From assembly GCA_044235645.1 (NCBI GenBank), contig JBIIHQ010000008.1:62001-126000 (forward strand): a stretch of DNA of 64,000 nt, written 5' to 3'. The position numbers and the translations under genes are program-made. The stretch's first letter is position 1. Each line of letters begins with the position of its first letter. Below, piece after piece: positions 26,777 to 34,846 of this stretch. This stretch comes from OMIW01 sp044235645. Lineage in GTDB: Bacteria > Bdellovibrionota_C > UBA2361 > OMIW01. The notes beneath the pieces were generated by a model. That model was not told the origin of the DNA. It made no database searches and saw nothing but the letters and a program-made list of their open reading frames with translations.

Positions 26777-27454
26777 ATGAAGAAATCGATAAACCGCCTC
26801 TCCCAGTTCCTCACCGCCGTTATCAAAAATTCCCCCCACCTCACTGACCCTCGGGTGATTCAGGCGATGTCCGAGGTGGATCGGGCGTTATTCGTCCCCC
26901 CTCACCTCCAGAGTGCTGCGTATGATACGTCAGTAATTTCCCTCGATGGCTATACCCTTTCAGAACCGGGACTGGTCGGCTACATGATCCAATCGCTGGA
27001 TCTTCACCCCTCTGACATCGTTCTCGACATCGGGAGTGGAAGCGGCTATCACGCTGCTGTGATGTCGCGACTCTGCCACGCGGTCTATGGAGTCGAGGTG
27101 CTTCCGCACGCCGTGGAGCGTTCCCGGGTTGCACTGAGAGCAGCGCTCTGTCCAAACGTGGAGATCCGTTGTGGAGATGGATGGGATGGATGGGACGCAC
27201 ATGCACCCTACGACGCCGTAAACGTCGCGTGTGCGACCGATCATCTTCCTCCTGCGATACTCGCCCAGATGAAGACAGGAGGCCGAATGATAATCCCTCT
27301 CGGAGCTCGTGACCCACTCGGTAGGGAGCCTCAACAGCTATCGCTCGTGACCAAACAGGGAGCAGCTCCCCTCGATGACGAGTCCCTCCCTCCGCTCTCC
27401 CGTCAGGTTCTCACGCCCGTCTTCTTTGTCCCAATGGTACACATACACCATTAG
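26777..27454 (+). CDS. pcm: Protein-L-isoaspartate O-methyltransferase
   Basis: Repairs damaged proteins by methylating L-isoaspartyl residues with SAM. The 225 residues include DPRVIQAMSEVDRALFVPP, AYDTSVISLDG, the SAM loop VLDIGSGSGYHAAVMSRL, VYGVEVLPHAVERS, and GGRMIIPLGAR. The family's QTISQP segment reads LSEPGLVGYM here, a divergence from the strictest consensus. ATG 26777 has AGGGGG 7 bases upstream; a longer start at 26645 is possible but adds unrelated residues. It stands alone before pheA. Confidence 0.9.
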   Translation: MKKSINRLSQFLTAVIKNSPHLTDPRVIQAMSEVDRALFVPPHLQSAAYDTSVISLDGYTLSEPGLVGYMIQSLDLHPSDIVLDIGSGSGYHAAVMSRLCHAVYGVEVLPHAVERSRVALRAALCPNVEIRCGDGWDGWDAHAPYDAVNVACATDHLPPAILAQMKTGGRMIIPLGARDPLGREPQQLSLVTKQGAAPLDDESLPPLSRQVLTPVFFVPMVHIHH

Positions 27455-27640
27455 GCGGAAGGATATGGTGAGGAGCCGAATAACCTGGGGCATCATTAGT
27501 ACCCGCGGCTGTCGGGTACACAACCTTAAAGACTGTTAACCCCTCAAGCGGTATTGAGATTCGGTACGAGAAACGGTGACCGCACATAAATCGAATAGGG
27601 CCAAAACTCGCCGATTAAAAGTCGACGAAACAGCCAGAGA

Positions 27641-27669
27641 GAGACATCGGAACGTATGCGGGTTATACT
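27641..27669 (+). promoter_or_regulatory. Possible sigma-70 promoter for pheA
   Basis: GAGACA (27641-27646) and TATACT (27664-27669) are separated by 17 bases, about 100 bases before the pheA ATG. The -10 is good; the -35 matches four of six positions. The 318-bp gap after pcm also holds a 7-bp hairpin (27499-27505 with 27513-27519). Confidence 0.35.
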
Positions 27670-27772
27670 GCAGAGCGTAAGGCGGGGCTGTGTCAGCTTT
27701 CGCCACACGCTCTACTCGCGCCGGTGGCACCGGAGCACCTGAAGCACCCATCCACGATTCAGGGTAAAGAAA

Positions 27773-29095
27773 ATGTCTTCACAACCGTCTTCTGGGGATC
27801 TCCACGACCTCCGCCGTTATATCGATGAGATTGACAGAGCGATTCTCGGTCTCATCGCAGAGCGCCGAAACTGCTCATTTCGGATCGGTGAGGTGAAAAA
27901 AACTGGTGGAGCTCCCGCTCTGCGCGATGCAGCGAGAGAGTTCGAAATACTGACCCGACTCAGTCGCGAGGGACTTGAGCGCGGTATCCCCCCAACTCTC
28001 ACCCAATCGGTGTTCGGAGCGTTAATTTCGGACTCCCTTGCCCGCCAGGAGCGAGATATCCTTCGCTCCTCTGAGCCGACGGGACGAAATGCCCCAAAAC
28101 GGATAGGATTTCTCACCCGTGACGGACTCTGGGGTGAACAGGCCGCAGCTCAATGCGCTTCAGTTCATGAACAGGTTCTTCCAACTCATCCGCCCCAATC
28201 ACCCCACACCCAATCGCAGTCGATTATCCAATGGGGTTCCCTCGCGGAGGCCACCGAGGCACTACACAGGGGCGACGCCGAGCTGTTGGTACTTCCTATT
28301 GAACACACGACCCTTGGAACACTTCGTGAATCAATGATTGCGATTATTGACGCCGGTCTGCGGGTTGTACGCGAGGTACGGGTCCCTATTGCGCTTGCAC
28401 TCATGACACCAACTGGAGTAACCCTCAATCAAATTCGTCGGCTATTCGGATCAGAACTCGCCTTTCGGCTATGCAATTCACTTCTTGAAACATTAGGCTC
28501 AGTCTCGCAAGAAATCGCATCGTTTGTGGGAGAGGACAGCATTCATACTCTTCAAGGCGAAGAGGAGAGAGGCTCAAGCGATTGGGGAATTGTTGCTCCT
28601 GAGCACCTCGCAATCACTTCAGGCCTCTCGGTGATCGCACCATCAGTATCAGACTTTCCTCAAACGACGCTCCGATTCTTCGCGTGTGCCCTCGCACCAG
28701 AAGCGATTACCAATCAGCTTTCGTATGCGACCAGTCTTCTTGCCGCATCTCAACAGGCCAGTGGCTCACTCTCCTCGATCCTTGACATCTTCCGGCGACA
28801 AAACATCGTGCTCACCAAGCTCGAATCCCTCGGAACTCACGGGGCGGAGACGGGGTATCGGAGAATGCCACCTGGAGGGGTGGTGAGTCTGGGGGTAAAA
28901 CCGCAGCCCCTTGTCGGGCACCGCGAAGGATCCCAAGACGAGTTCTTTTACATCGAGTGCCTCGGAGCTGACACGCTATCTCCCCTCGCGGAAGCTCTCA
29001 CCGAACTAGCAGCAAACGGAGCGCTTGTTCAGGTGCTCGGGTCGTACCCGAAGATGAGCGCGCCTCCGCAGCCTGGAGTTGTATGGGAGAAGTGA
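27773..29095 (+). CDS. pheA: Bifunctional chorismate mutase/prephenate dehydratase, unusual dehydratase motifs
   Basis: Converts chorismate to prephenate and then phenylpyruvate. The 440 residues show a chorismate mutase domain (about 1-95: LHDLRRYIDEIDRAILGLI), a dehydratase-like domain (about 105-300) and an ACT regulatory domain (about 325-435: TKLESLG, FFYIECLGA, VQVLGSYP). Several dehydratase motifs depart from consensus: IEHTTLGT for IENSxxG, and QTTLRFF where N-x-TRF is expected. The ACT domain carries an insert of about 25 residues (roughly 360-385) before the FFYIE strand. Whether the dehydratase is active is open. The 3' 310 bases are duplicated at 31404. Confidence 0.8.
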   Translation: MSSQPSSGDLHDLRRYIDEIDRAILGLIAERRNCSFRIGEVKKTGGAPALRDAAREFEILTRLSREGLERGIPPTLTQSVFGALISDSLARQERDILRSSEPTGRNAPKRIGFLTRDGLWGEQAAAQCASVHEQVLPTHPPQSPHTQSQSIIQWGSLAEATEALHRGDAELLVLPIEHTTLGTLRESMIAIIDAGLRVVREVRVPIALALMTPTGVTLNQIRRLFGSELAFRLCNSLLETLGSVSQEIASFVGEDSIHTLQGEEERGSSDWGIVAPEHLAITSGLSVIAPSVSDFPQTTLRFFACALAPEAITNQLSYATSLLAASQQASGSLSSILDIFRRQNIVLTKLESLGTHGAETGYRRMPPGGVVSLGVKPQPLVGHREGSQDEFFYIECLGADTLSPLAEALTELAANGALVQVLGSYPKMSAPPQPGVVWEK

Positions 29096-29460
29096 AGGTA
29101 GCAACTGGAGGATGACACTAGTCGGCTCTCAGGGAAGGTTGCAGAATCTCACGGTATCCGATCCGAAGCCGCTCACACCACAACTCGCCGTGCTGTTCGG
29201 ACAGAACAACCACCCGCTCCTCGGGCCAGATATTCTTGACTCCATCAACTACTTCATGTTGTTCAAAACCTGGCTGAACGAGGAATTTTCCTGCCGGGCT
29301 CAGAAGCCCTGGGGCCTGTCGTCGGACATTTTCATCAAAATTAGTCAAAAAGAAGATATCATTGAACCCATCCCCACCAAAGAAGATTTTGGCTGTCACA
29401 TCGAGAGGAATACCGTAAGCTTTTTCCAGATCAGTGTTAAGAGAGCGAAGGGCAAGGGCC
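28786..29460. repeat. Direct repeat copy 1 (675 bp)
   Basis: Matches 31404-32077 in direct orientation with five base differences and one missing G, about 99% identity. It contains the last 310 bases of pheA on the plus strand and, on the minus strand, the last third of the HAD gene. Here pheA is whole and the HAD part is a truncated fragment. Confidence 0.95.
29118..29460 (-). pseudogene. C-terminal fragment of HAD phosphatase (duplicate)
   Basis: These bases repeat the 3' end of the intact HAD gene at 31735, including FFGGDGFNDIFFLTNF, and stop at the same codon. Upstream the frame changes abruptly into transposase-like sequence at the repeat boundary. The N-terminal motifs I and II are absent, so it cannot be a working phosphatase. 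Confidence 0.9.
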
Positions 29461-30045
29461 CTGTATCTGCTATGTACAAGCTCCTTGGAGATGTTCTCCT
29501 CAGAGAGATTTGTCTTGAGGCAATAGCATCAGTCAAGCTCACTTTCACGAGCAAGAACCTGCTCTGATACCTCCAGTGATAAGGTTCGATCCGTGAGAAC
29601 AACCGTAGCCCACGAATCAATCCGCAAACGGTTTGCGATTGCGGTCATACGTGCTGCTGTTTTAACTAGATTAGCTCCTGGATGAGCTTCGAGGTATTCG
29701 TTCTGGCGGCATAGTTTTTTTTCAAGAGTGAGCATTTCTTAGCTTCTCGCGAGCGCATGATATCCTCTGCATGCATGGATTTCTTTTGAGGATTTAGCGA
29801 ACATCGTCCTCTGTAACATCAACCAGCTCGGTATCAAAGAGGCTCATCGGGAAAAGTCCCTTGTTAAGGAAGGAGCGAATCTGGGGTTTGGTAATGGCAG
29901 TGATATAAACCATCTGGATTCCACTCTCTTCAAAGAGCTCAATCTGCGAGCTCTTTATTATGACTCTATCCCCAACGAGGTTTAGTGTCTTTGCTTGGAA
30001 TAGAGGGTAAAGTTTGGCGACCTGCGCTACCTCGGCAATCGATCT
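29448..30045 (-). mobile_element. Decayed insertion-sequence transposase (IS4-superfamily, IS1634-like)
   Basis: Read on the minus strand from 30045, the frame gives LNLVGDRVIIKSSQIELFEE, GIQMVYITAITKPQIRSFL and MSLFDTELVDVTEDDVR, then a stop. Other frames resume with ILKRNP, HAEDIMRSREAKK, QNEYLEAHPGA, DRTLSLEVSEQVLARESELD, a second stop, and CYCLKTNLSEENISKELVHS. In order these match my recollection of DDE transposases that continue VRYVLRRNP...DGCYCLKT. Two stops and two frameshifts make it dead. The N-terminal part and the C-terminal catalytic glutamate part are missing, and no terminal inverted repeats or target duplication were found. The 3' end fuses to the HAD fragment inside a shared GGCCCTTGCCCTT. 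The family name is from memory. Confidence 0.7.
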
Positions 30046-31253
30046 TTAATTGAATCAAAGATTGCCTGTGCAACGACTGAGAAATACTCTTGTTCGATAT
30101 GAATCCCATCATAGAAAACATCTCGTGACTCAGAGTCAAAGATCGATGAGATGTCCATCGAATCGATCCCCTGGACCCTATTCATTTCTGAAAGCCTTGA
30201 GGCTATGATCGAACGACAATAGGATGCGTGTTGATTAAACGATGGATCAATCAGGCTTCTTTCGCGCTCGCCCTTTTGTCTCTTGTACGCAAGAATAGGT
30301 TGGAAAATGAAAACAGCCCTTGCACCAAACATGGAAGAGATCTCATTTGCCTTGCCAACATCACGCAAGTATGTGTCTGCTACTATTTTACTCCAATCAC
30401 TCCCATTCCATCCAACATTGTCTCGAGTGGCTTGGAGAGGCACTAAAGATTCTCGAAGCATATCACCCGCTAATTCGTTGATTATCTTGCTGTGAAACAA
30501 GGCGAGTTTTAAAAGGGTAGCGAATGACTGCTCCTCGGTTCCGGCAAGCAGCAGAGGGTTGTGTTCATAGGCGATAAAGTTTGGGGGATAACCAGGCCGC
30601 GGGTCCCCTTGAAATGGCATTCCAATATCATTCCCTCCTCCGTAAAAAATTATTAAATCGGGGCGGTATTCTCCAACCTCAAAGACGAGGCGTGCGATGT
30701 CCATGCGAAGAGTTGAGGCTGCAACCCCAAAATTATAGGCTCTCACTCCGGAAAGGCCGTTTTCTTCCGAAAGTCGTTGAATAAGTTCCGATATGCTGGG
30801 ATTACCCAAGATAACAGTGGATCCTCCTATTACTACAACTCGGAATTCGGATGTTGGTTTGGGTAGCTGGGGGACCGGGCCACGATAGCCGAGTCGATTT
30901 AAACCGTATCTGATCTGAAGTTCAGGATCGCGGGATCCCCCGAATGCTACGAAGGGTAGAGGCTGCATGTAGGCTCTCGTTGAGAAAACCCTTTCCTCCT
31001 GTTTTGATAAATTGAAGAAAAACCCAGCACTAAAGTCCGCAATCAGCAAGAAAACAAAAAATAGAATTATTGAAATAATTAGAGAGCCGAGCGATCTCTC
31101 CAATTTCTCAAATCGACGTCTTAGCTCAGACATAGACCCAGCCATTTTATTCGGTTTTCGTGAGGCTTCTGACATCCTGGTCGACGAAGAGGTAGAACTA
31201 CCCCCTTTTTTTGACTCCTCTCCGTGAAATTCAAGTGTAGCGGTCGCAGCCAT
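30027..31253 (-). CDS. Membrane-anchored SGNH/GDSL-family hydrolase
   Basis: A 408-residue protein with a polar N-terminus, one membrane helix (LGSLIISIILFFVFLLIADF, about residues 55-75) and an outer SGNH-like domain. Block I is VVVIGGSTVI, which has the serine but GGST in place of GDS. Block II is YNFGVAASTL, block III is FYGGGNDIGMP (GxND), and block V is FYDGIHIEQE (DxxH). Such enzymes remove or transfer acetyl or acyl groups on cell-surface glycans. It ends at the transposase remnant and lies between the two direct repeats, with more AT-rich sequence than its neighbours, consistent with acquisition. ATG 31253 has no clear ribosome-binding site; internal ATGs within the polar stretch are possible. 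Confidence 0.7.
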   Translation of the reverse strand: MAATATLEFHGEESKKGGSSTSSSTRMSEASRKPNKMAGSMSELRRRFEKLERSLGSLIISIILFFVFLLIADFSAGFFFNLSKQEERVFSTRAYMQPLPFVAFGGSRDPELQIRYGLNRLGYRGPVPQLPKPTSEFRVVVIGGSTVILGNPSISELIQRLSEENGLSGVRAYNFGVAASTLRMDIARLVFEVGEYRPDLIIFYGGGNDIGMPFQGDPRPGYPPNFIAYEHNPLLLAGTEEQSFATLLKLALFHSKIINELAGDMLRESLVPLQATRDNVGWNGSDWSKIVADTYLRDVGKANEISSMFGARAVFIFQPILAYKRQKGERERSLIDPSFNQHASYCRSIIASRLSEMNRVQGIDSMDISSIFDSESRDVFYDGIHIEQEYFSVVAQAIFDSIKDRLPR

Positions 31254-31326
31254 CGAATACTAGATTGTGCTTGAGGCAACCGGCCTTATTATCGAGCCAC
31301 TTGGAGGGATGGGCTGGGGAGGAAGC

Positions 31327-31403
31327 TCATAACTTGTTGATATCATCGTAGTACTCGATAGTGCCAATTGATTTCCCGCTTCCTACTGCGTCCGCACCTG
31401 ATG
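31327..31403 (-). pseudogene. Orphan C-terminal gene fragment at the repeat border
   Basis: On the minus strand, the tail ASGADAVGSGKSIGTIEYYD leads to a stop at 31327. Its frame continues into repeat copy 2 at 31404, where the sequence belongs to the wrong strand of pheA. The short peptide looks like the natural end of a gene whose body was lost when the segment joined copy 2. No family is recognised. Confidence 0.35.
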
Positions 31404-31712
31404 CATCTTCCGGCGACAAAACATCGTGCTCACCAAGCTCGAATCCCTCGGAACTCACGGGGCGGAGACGGGGTATCGGAGAATGCCACCTGGAGGGGTG
31501 GTGAGTCTGGGGGTAAAACCGCACCCCTTGTCGGGCACCGCGAAGGATCCCAAGACGAGTTCTTTTACATCGAGTGCCTCGGAGCTGACACGCTATCTCC
31601 CCTCGCAGAAGCTCTCACCGAACTAGCAGCAAATGGAGCGCTTGTTCAGGTGCTCGGGTCGTACCCGAAGATGAGCGCGCCTCCGCAGCCTGGAGTTGTA
31701 TGGGAGAAGTGA
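31404..31712 (+). pseudogene. 3' fragment of pheA (duplicate)
   Basis: Repeats the last 310 bases of pheA from the middle of the ACT domain to the stop, but with a single-base deletion near 31523 that shifts the frame. No upstream chorismate mutase or dehydratase coding sequence precedes it, so it is a non-functional copy. Confidence 0.9.
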
Positions 31713-32077
31713 AGGCAGCAACTGGAGGATGACACTAGTCGGCTCTCAGGGAAGGTTGCAGAATCTCACGGTATCCGATCCGAAGCCGCTCACACCACAA
31801 CTCGCCGTGCTGTTCGGACAGAACAACCACCCGCTCCTCGGGCCAGATATTCTTGACTCCATCAACTACTTCATGTTGTTCAAAACCTGGCTGAACGAGG
31901 AATTTTCCTGCCGGGCTCAGAAGCCCTGGGGCCTGTCGTCGGACATTTTCATCAAAATTAGTCAAAAAGAAGATATCATTGAACCCATCCCCACCAAAGA
32001 AGATTTTGGCTGTCACATCGAGAGGAATACCGTAAGCTTTTTCTAGATCAGTGTTGAGAGAGCGAAGGGCAAGGGCC
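31404..32077. repeat. Direct repeat copy 2 (674 bp)
   Basis: Second copy of the 28786-29460 segment. It lacks one G corresponding to 28906 and differs at five other positions (for example a C-to-T change in the plus-strand TTCC/TTCT near 32043). It carries a pheA 3' fragment and the true 3' end of the HAD gene. Confidence 0.95.
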
Positions 32078-33159
32078 TTTGAAATAACCCCAATATCATA
32101 GGAAAATTGGATAACGTGATCCCCGAAACCAAAACTTTGTTGAAACCCAGGAAAGCAGGCGATACCCGTTATTTCCCGTTCTTTTAGGTACTCTTTAAAT
32201 ACGTCGTCAATCTCGGCGATGATTATCTTTGCGTTTTCATTATCGGCAGGAAGGGTGATGTAAAAATTAATGCGCCCATTGCGATCGGCTTCGTCCACTG
32301 GCGTGTAGCGCTGAACAATGACTGGAGGAATCTCTCTCAACTCAGCTTCAATTCTTTTCGTGGAGATGCTTCGCTCATTGAACTCCCTGACAGCATCGGA
32401 GCGGGTCGACCATCCATAATCGAGATGCGTTCCGATGATTCGCTCGGCGATTCGGATGAAATCATCATGCAGTTGCTGCCAGTTGCCACCCTTCTCCCTC
32501 TTGACCCGCTCTACCTCATGTTGATAGCGGGTCACTTCCTGGTATCCGTCGTTAACGAGGGCGCGCGCTTCGGCCCCTCCATTGGTTATGATGAATGGAG
32601 TCTTAAAAAGTTCGCCCCGAGCAATCCGATAATCGATACTGTGACGCGGGTCACCCCCTGTATATGGACTCCCGGTCACTGAAACCACTGCGATCCCTTT
32701 CTGGGCCATCTCGATATGAAATAATGCCCGATCGAGTGCAGCGTGAGGACTCCACCTTTTGAAGTTTGTTTGGGTATCGTCGACATCGAGAAAAATCACA
32801 CCCTTAATCGTTCGATGTCCATGGTATGCAGGGCTCGCAAGGCGAGGATGAAGCCCAATAACGGAGAACGAGTCATGAGACCACCCCCCCTGTGGCCCTT
32901 CGCAAAAAGGGTCAACCACCGCGCCATAAATCTGGTTAAAAAGATCTCTACCCTCATCGCTTGCTCGACCCAGCAACGCAACAAGTTCGCTGAGTCGGCT
33001 TATGCTGCCAATATCCCGGAAGGAGATCTGAGTCGACTCATGAGCACTCGATGGTGCGTGCGTCGGCTCTGCCCTGATCCTATCTAACGAGGAGGCGATC
33101 AAACGACATACGGGCGAGTAATGCGATAATGGCTGGTTGTCTTGATGACTTTGCGTCAT
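31735..33159 (-). CDS. HAD-superfamily phosphatase, Cof/sucrose-phosphatase-like
   Basis: Four HAD motifs appear in order. Motif I is GVIFLDVDDTQTNF with the DxD nucleophile pair, II is VVSVTGSPY, III is the lysine in VISKALALRSLN, and IV is FFGGDGFNDIFFL. A large cap segment lies between II and III (about residues 190-350). The 474 residues include about 115 N-terminal residues without similarity to the family. Relatives dephosphorylate sugar phosphates such as sucrose-6-phosphate or mannosyl-phosphoglycerate; the substrate is not evident. It converges with pheA fragment copy 2, and its 3' end is part of the direct repeat. ATG 33159 has a poor ribosome-binding site, so the true start may be internal. 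Confidence 0.8.
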   Translation of the reverse strand: MTQSHQDNQPLSHYSPVCRLIASSLDRIRAEPTHAPSSAHESTQISFRDIGSISRLSELVALLGRASDEGRDLFNQIYGAVVDPFCEGPQGGWSHDSFSVIGLHPRLASPAYHGHRTIKGVIFLDVDDTQTNFKRWSPHAALDRALFHIEMAQKGIAVVSVTGSPYTGGDPRHSIDYRIARGELFKTPFIITNGGAEARALVNDGYQEVTRYQHEVERVKREKGGNWQQLHDDFIRIAERIIGTHLDYGWSTRSDAVREFNERSISTKRIEAELREIPPVIVQRYTPVDEADRNGRINFYITLPADNENAKIIIAEIDDVFKEYLKEREITGIACFPGFQQSFGFGDHVIQFSYDIGVISKALALRSLNTDLEKAYGIPLDVTAKIFFGGDGFNDIFFLTNFDENVRRQAPGLLSPAGKFLVQPGFEQHEVVDGVKNIWPEERVVVLSEQHGELWCERLRIGYREILQPSLRAD

Positions 33160-33243
33160 GGAGTAATTTTCGCTCCGCTCTTAGTCTCTTCTTATGAGCC
33201 GGCAAACGACCGCGGCTTCGCCTCACGCCGCAAAAAAATAACA

Positions 33244-34737
33244 TCAACACCTCTCTCTTTTGCAATCAGAAGAATCACTCATAAACAATAAACTAACAAA
33301 AAAACCTCCTTCAGGGTGATTCTTAGCGCGTATGCTCCCTCCCATAATCGTCATCGCTTCTCGCGTTATCGCTAGCCCCAGCCCCGTGCTCCTGAGACCA
33401 GTTATCGGTCGAGGGAGGGAAAAGAATTGATCAAATATTCGCGGAAGAGCCCATTCAGGCGCGCCCGGCCCGTGATCCCGAATCTCGATTTGAACCCACC
33501 GGTGAGCGTGGTGACGACTCTCTGCTTCCCGATCCTTCGAGTCTCTATGCCTCACCTTTATTTCAACCAAACCTCCCTCTGGAGAAAAACTGATCGCATT
33601 ACGGACTACATTGGTGATCGACTCGCGGGCGAGGAATTGAGAACCCACCACGCTATCCTCCGCGCCGTCGGCATAAACTTCCACCGAAATATTTCTTACC
33701 GTAGCCTCACTCCGCACCCGATCTAAAACGTCCTCAATAACCGAACTAAGCCGAAACGGCTCATCCTCCGAACCGCCCACGTAAGTACCCAGAGAGTTCA
33801 GTGTCATCAGATTGTCTACCAACCCGATAATCCGACCTGTATCCTGCTCGATATTTGCGAAAAACTTTTCACGAATCGCTGCATCATCGGTTACCTGAAC
33901 AATCTCAAGGGCACCTCTAATAGCCGTAACCGGAGATTTGATTTCATGGGAGATGGCCCGAATGTACCGAGTCGTCACCTGCGTACCATCGATCGCTCGA
34001 CGCATCTCCTCGATCGCTCGGAGCAGCTCACGAAGCTCACCAGGAGGCATCGTGGGTAGGCCGATGGGATTACCGTCACGAACTGAACGTACATACCGAG
34101 ACAGCTTTCTAAGTGGCTCGGTGAGGACGAGGAGAGCAATAAACCCCAGACAGGCTGCTGCAAGAAAAATTACCGTACCCAGCAATACGACCTGGCGGCG
34201 AGCATCAGCGACAAGACGATTTGAAGTGCAGGTAGGCTTCGCTGCAGAGATCACACCGGAAACCTCACCACGATGGTAGAGTGGCACCGAGACATACATC
34301 GTCCCACAAGGTTCGCCGGGATTTGTCGTCGTACGCGCACCATACCTGCCGAGAAGTGCATAATGCACATCCCGCCACTCTTGATATGACACACCTACTG
34401 GATGTTTCCCTCCCGAATCAAAAACAAGGATGCCCTGGCGATCGTAAATCAGTATCGATGTATCAACGGAGGTTTTCTCTAAATCGTAAATAACGGCCGA
34501 GATCTTCTCACGGTGGGCAGCTATCATCTCCTCGAGAAGAGAGCCATCTAGCATACCATCCCGTAATATCTTCTCTCCCAGCATTGCGCGAACAGTAACC
34601 ACAAAATCAACGAGAACCTCCTCACTGGCCTCACGAGAGCGACGTTTTAGCTGATTCACCTCACCCCGAATGAGCAGAGCCGCGGTCGCGATGCACAGAA
34701 CTCCGAGAACTATGGTCAAGCGGAGGAGCGTCGTCAT
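33244..34737 (-). CDS. creC: Sensor histidine kinase CreC
   Basis: Membrane sensor of the CreBC carbon-source response system. The 497 residues start with a membrane helix (LRLTIVLGVLCIATAALLI), then a periplasmic sensor region, a second helix (VVLLGTVIFLAAACLGFIALLV) and a short HAMP-like stretch. The catalytic core shows the H box ISHEIKSPVTAIRGA, the N box SITNVVRNAISFSPEGG, DHGPGAPEWALPRIFDQFF and STGLGLAI. Cytoplasmic layout and neighbours match CreC rather than other kinases. It follows creB after 109 bases on the same strand. Confidence 0.9.
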   Translation of the reverse strand: MTTLLRLTIVLGVLCIATAALLIRGEVNQLKRRSREASEEVLVDFVVTVRAMLGEKILRDGMLDGSLLEEMIAAHREKISAVIYDLEKTSVDTSILIYDRQGILVFDSGGKHPVGVSYQEWRDVHYALLGRYGARTTTNPGEPCGTMYVSVPLYHRGEVSGVISAAKPTCTSNRLVADARRQVVLLGTVIFLAAACLGFIALLVLTEPLRKLSRYVRSVRDGNPIGLPTMPPGELRELLRAIEEMRRAIDGTQVTTRYIRAISHEIKSPVTAIRGALEIVQVTDDAAIREKFFANIEQDTGRIIGLVDNLMTLNSLGTYVGGSEDEPFRLSSVIEDVLDRVRSEATVRNISVEVYADGAEDSVVGSQFLARESITNVVRNAISFSPEGGLVEIKVRHRDSKDREAESRHHAHRWVQIEIRDHGPGAPEWALPRIFDQFFSLPRPITGLRSTGLGLAITREAMTIMGGSIRAKNHPEGGFFVSLLFMSDSSDCKRERC

Positions 34738-34846
34738 GAAGAAAGTACGGGTTCGGCAGGCGTTTTCAGATTGGCAGATGTCTGATTAAGTCGAGGTATC
34801 CTGCACAATCACGACTTACGTGACGGTGCTCGCGCTCAACCTCGTT

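Noticed and set aside
26841..27317. A 158-residue minus-strand frame inside pcm.
   Set aside because: It is the antisense of a well-supported gene.
29461..31403. An intact insertion sequence or composite transposon carrying the SGNH gene.
   Set aside because: Only a broken transposase is present, no terminal inverted repeats or target-site duplications were found, and the flanking repeats are host gene ends rather than insertion sequences.
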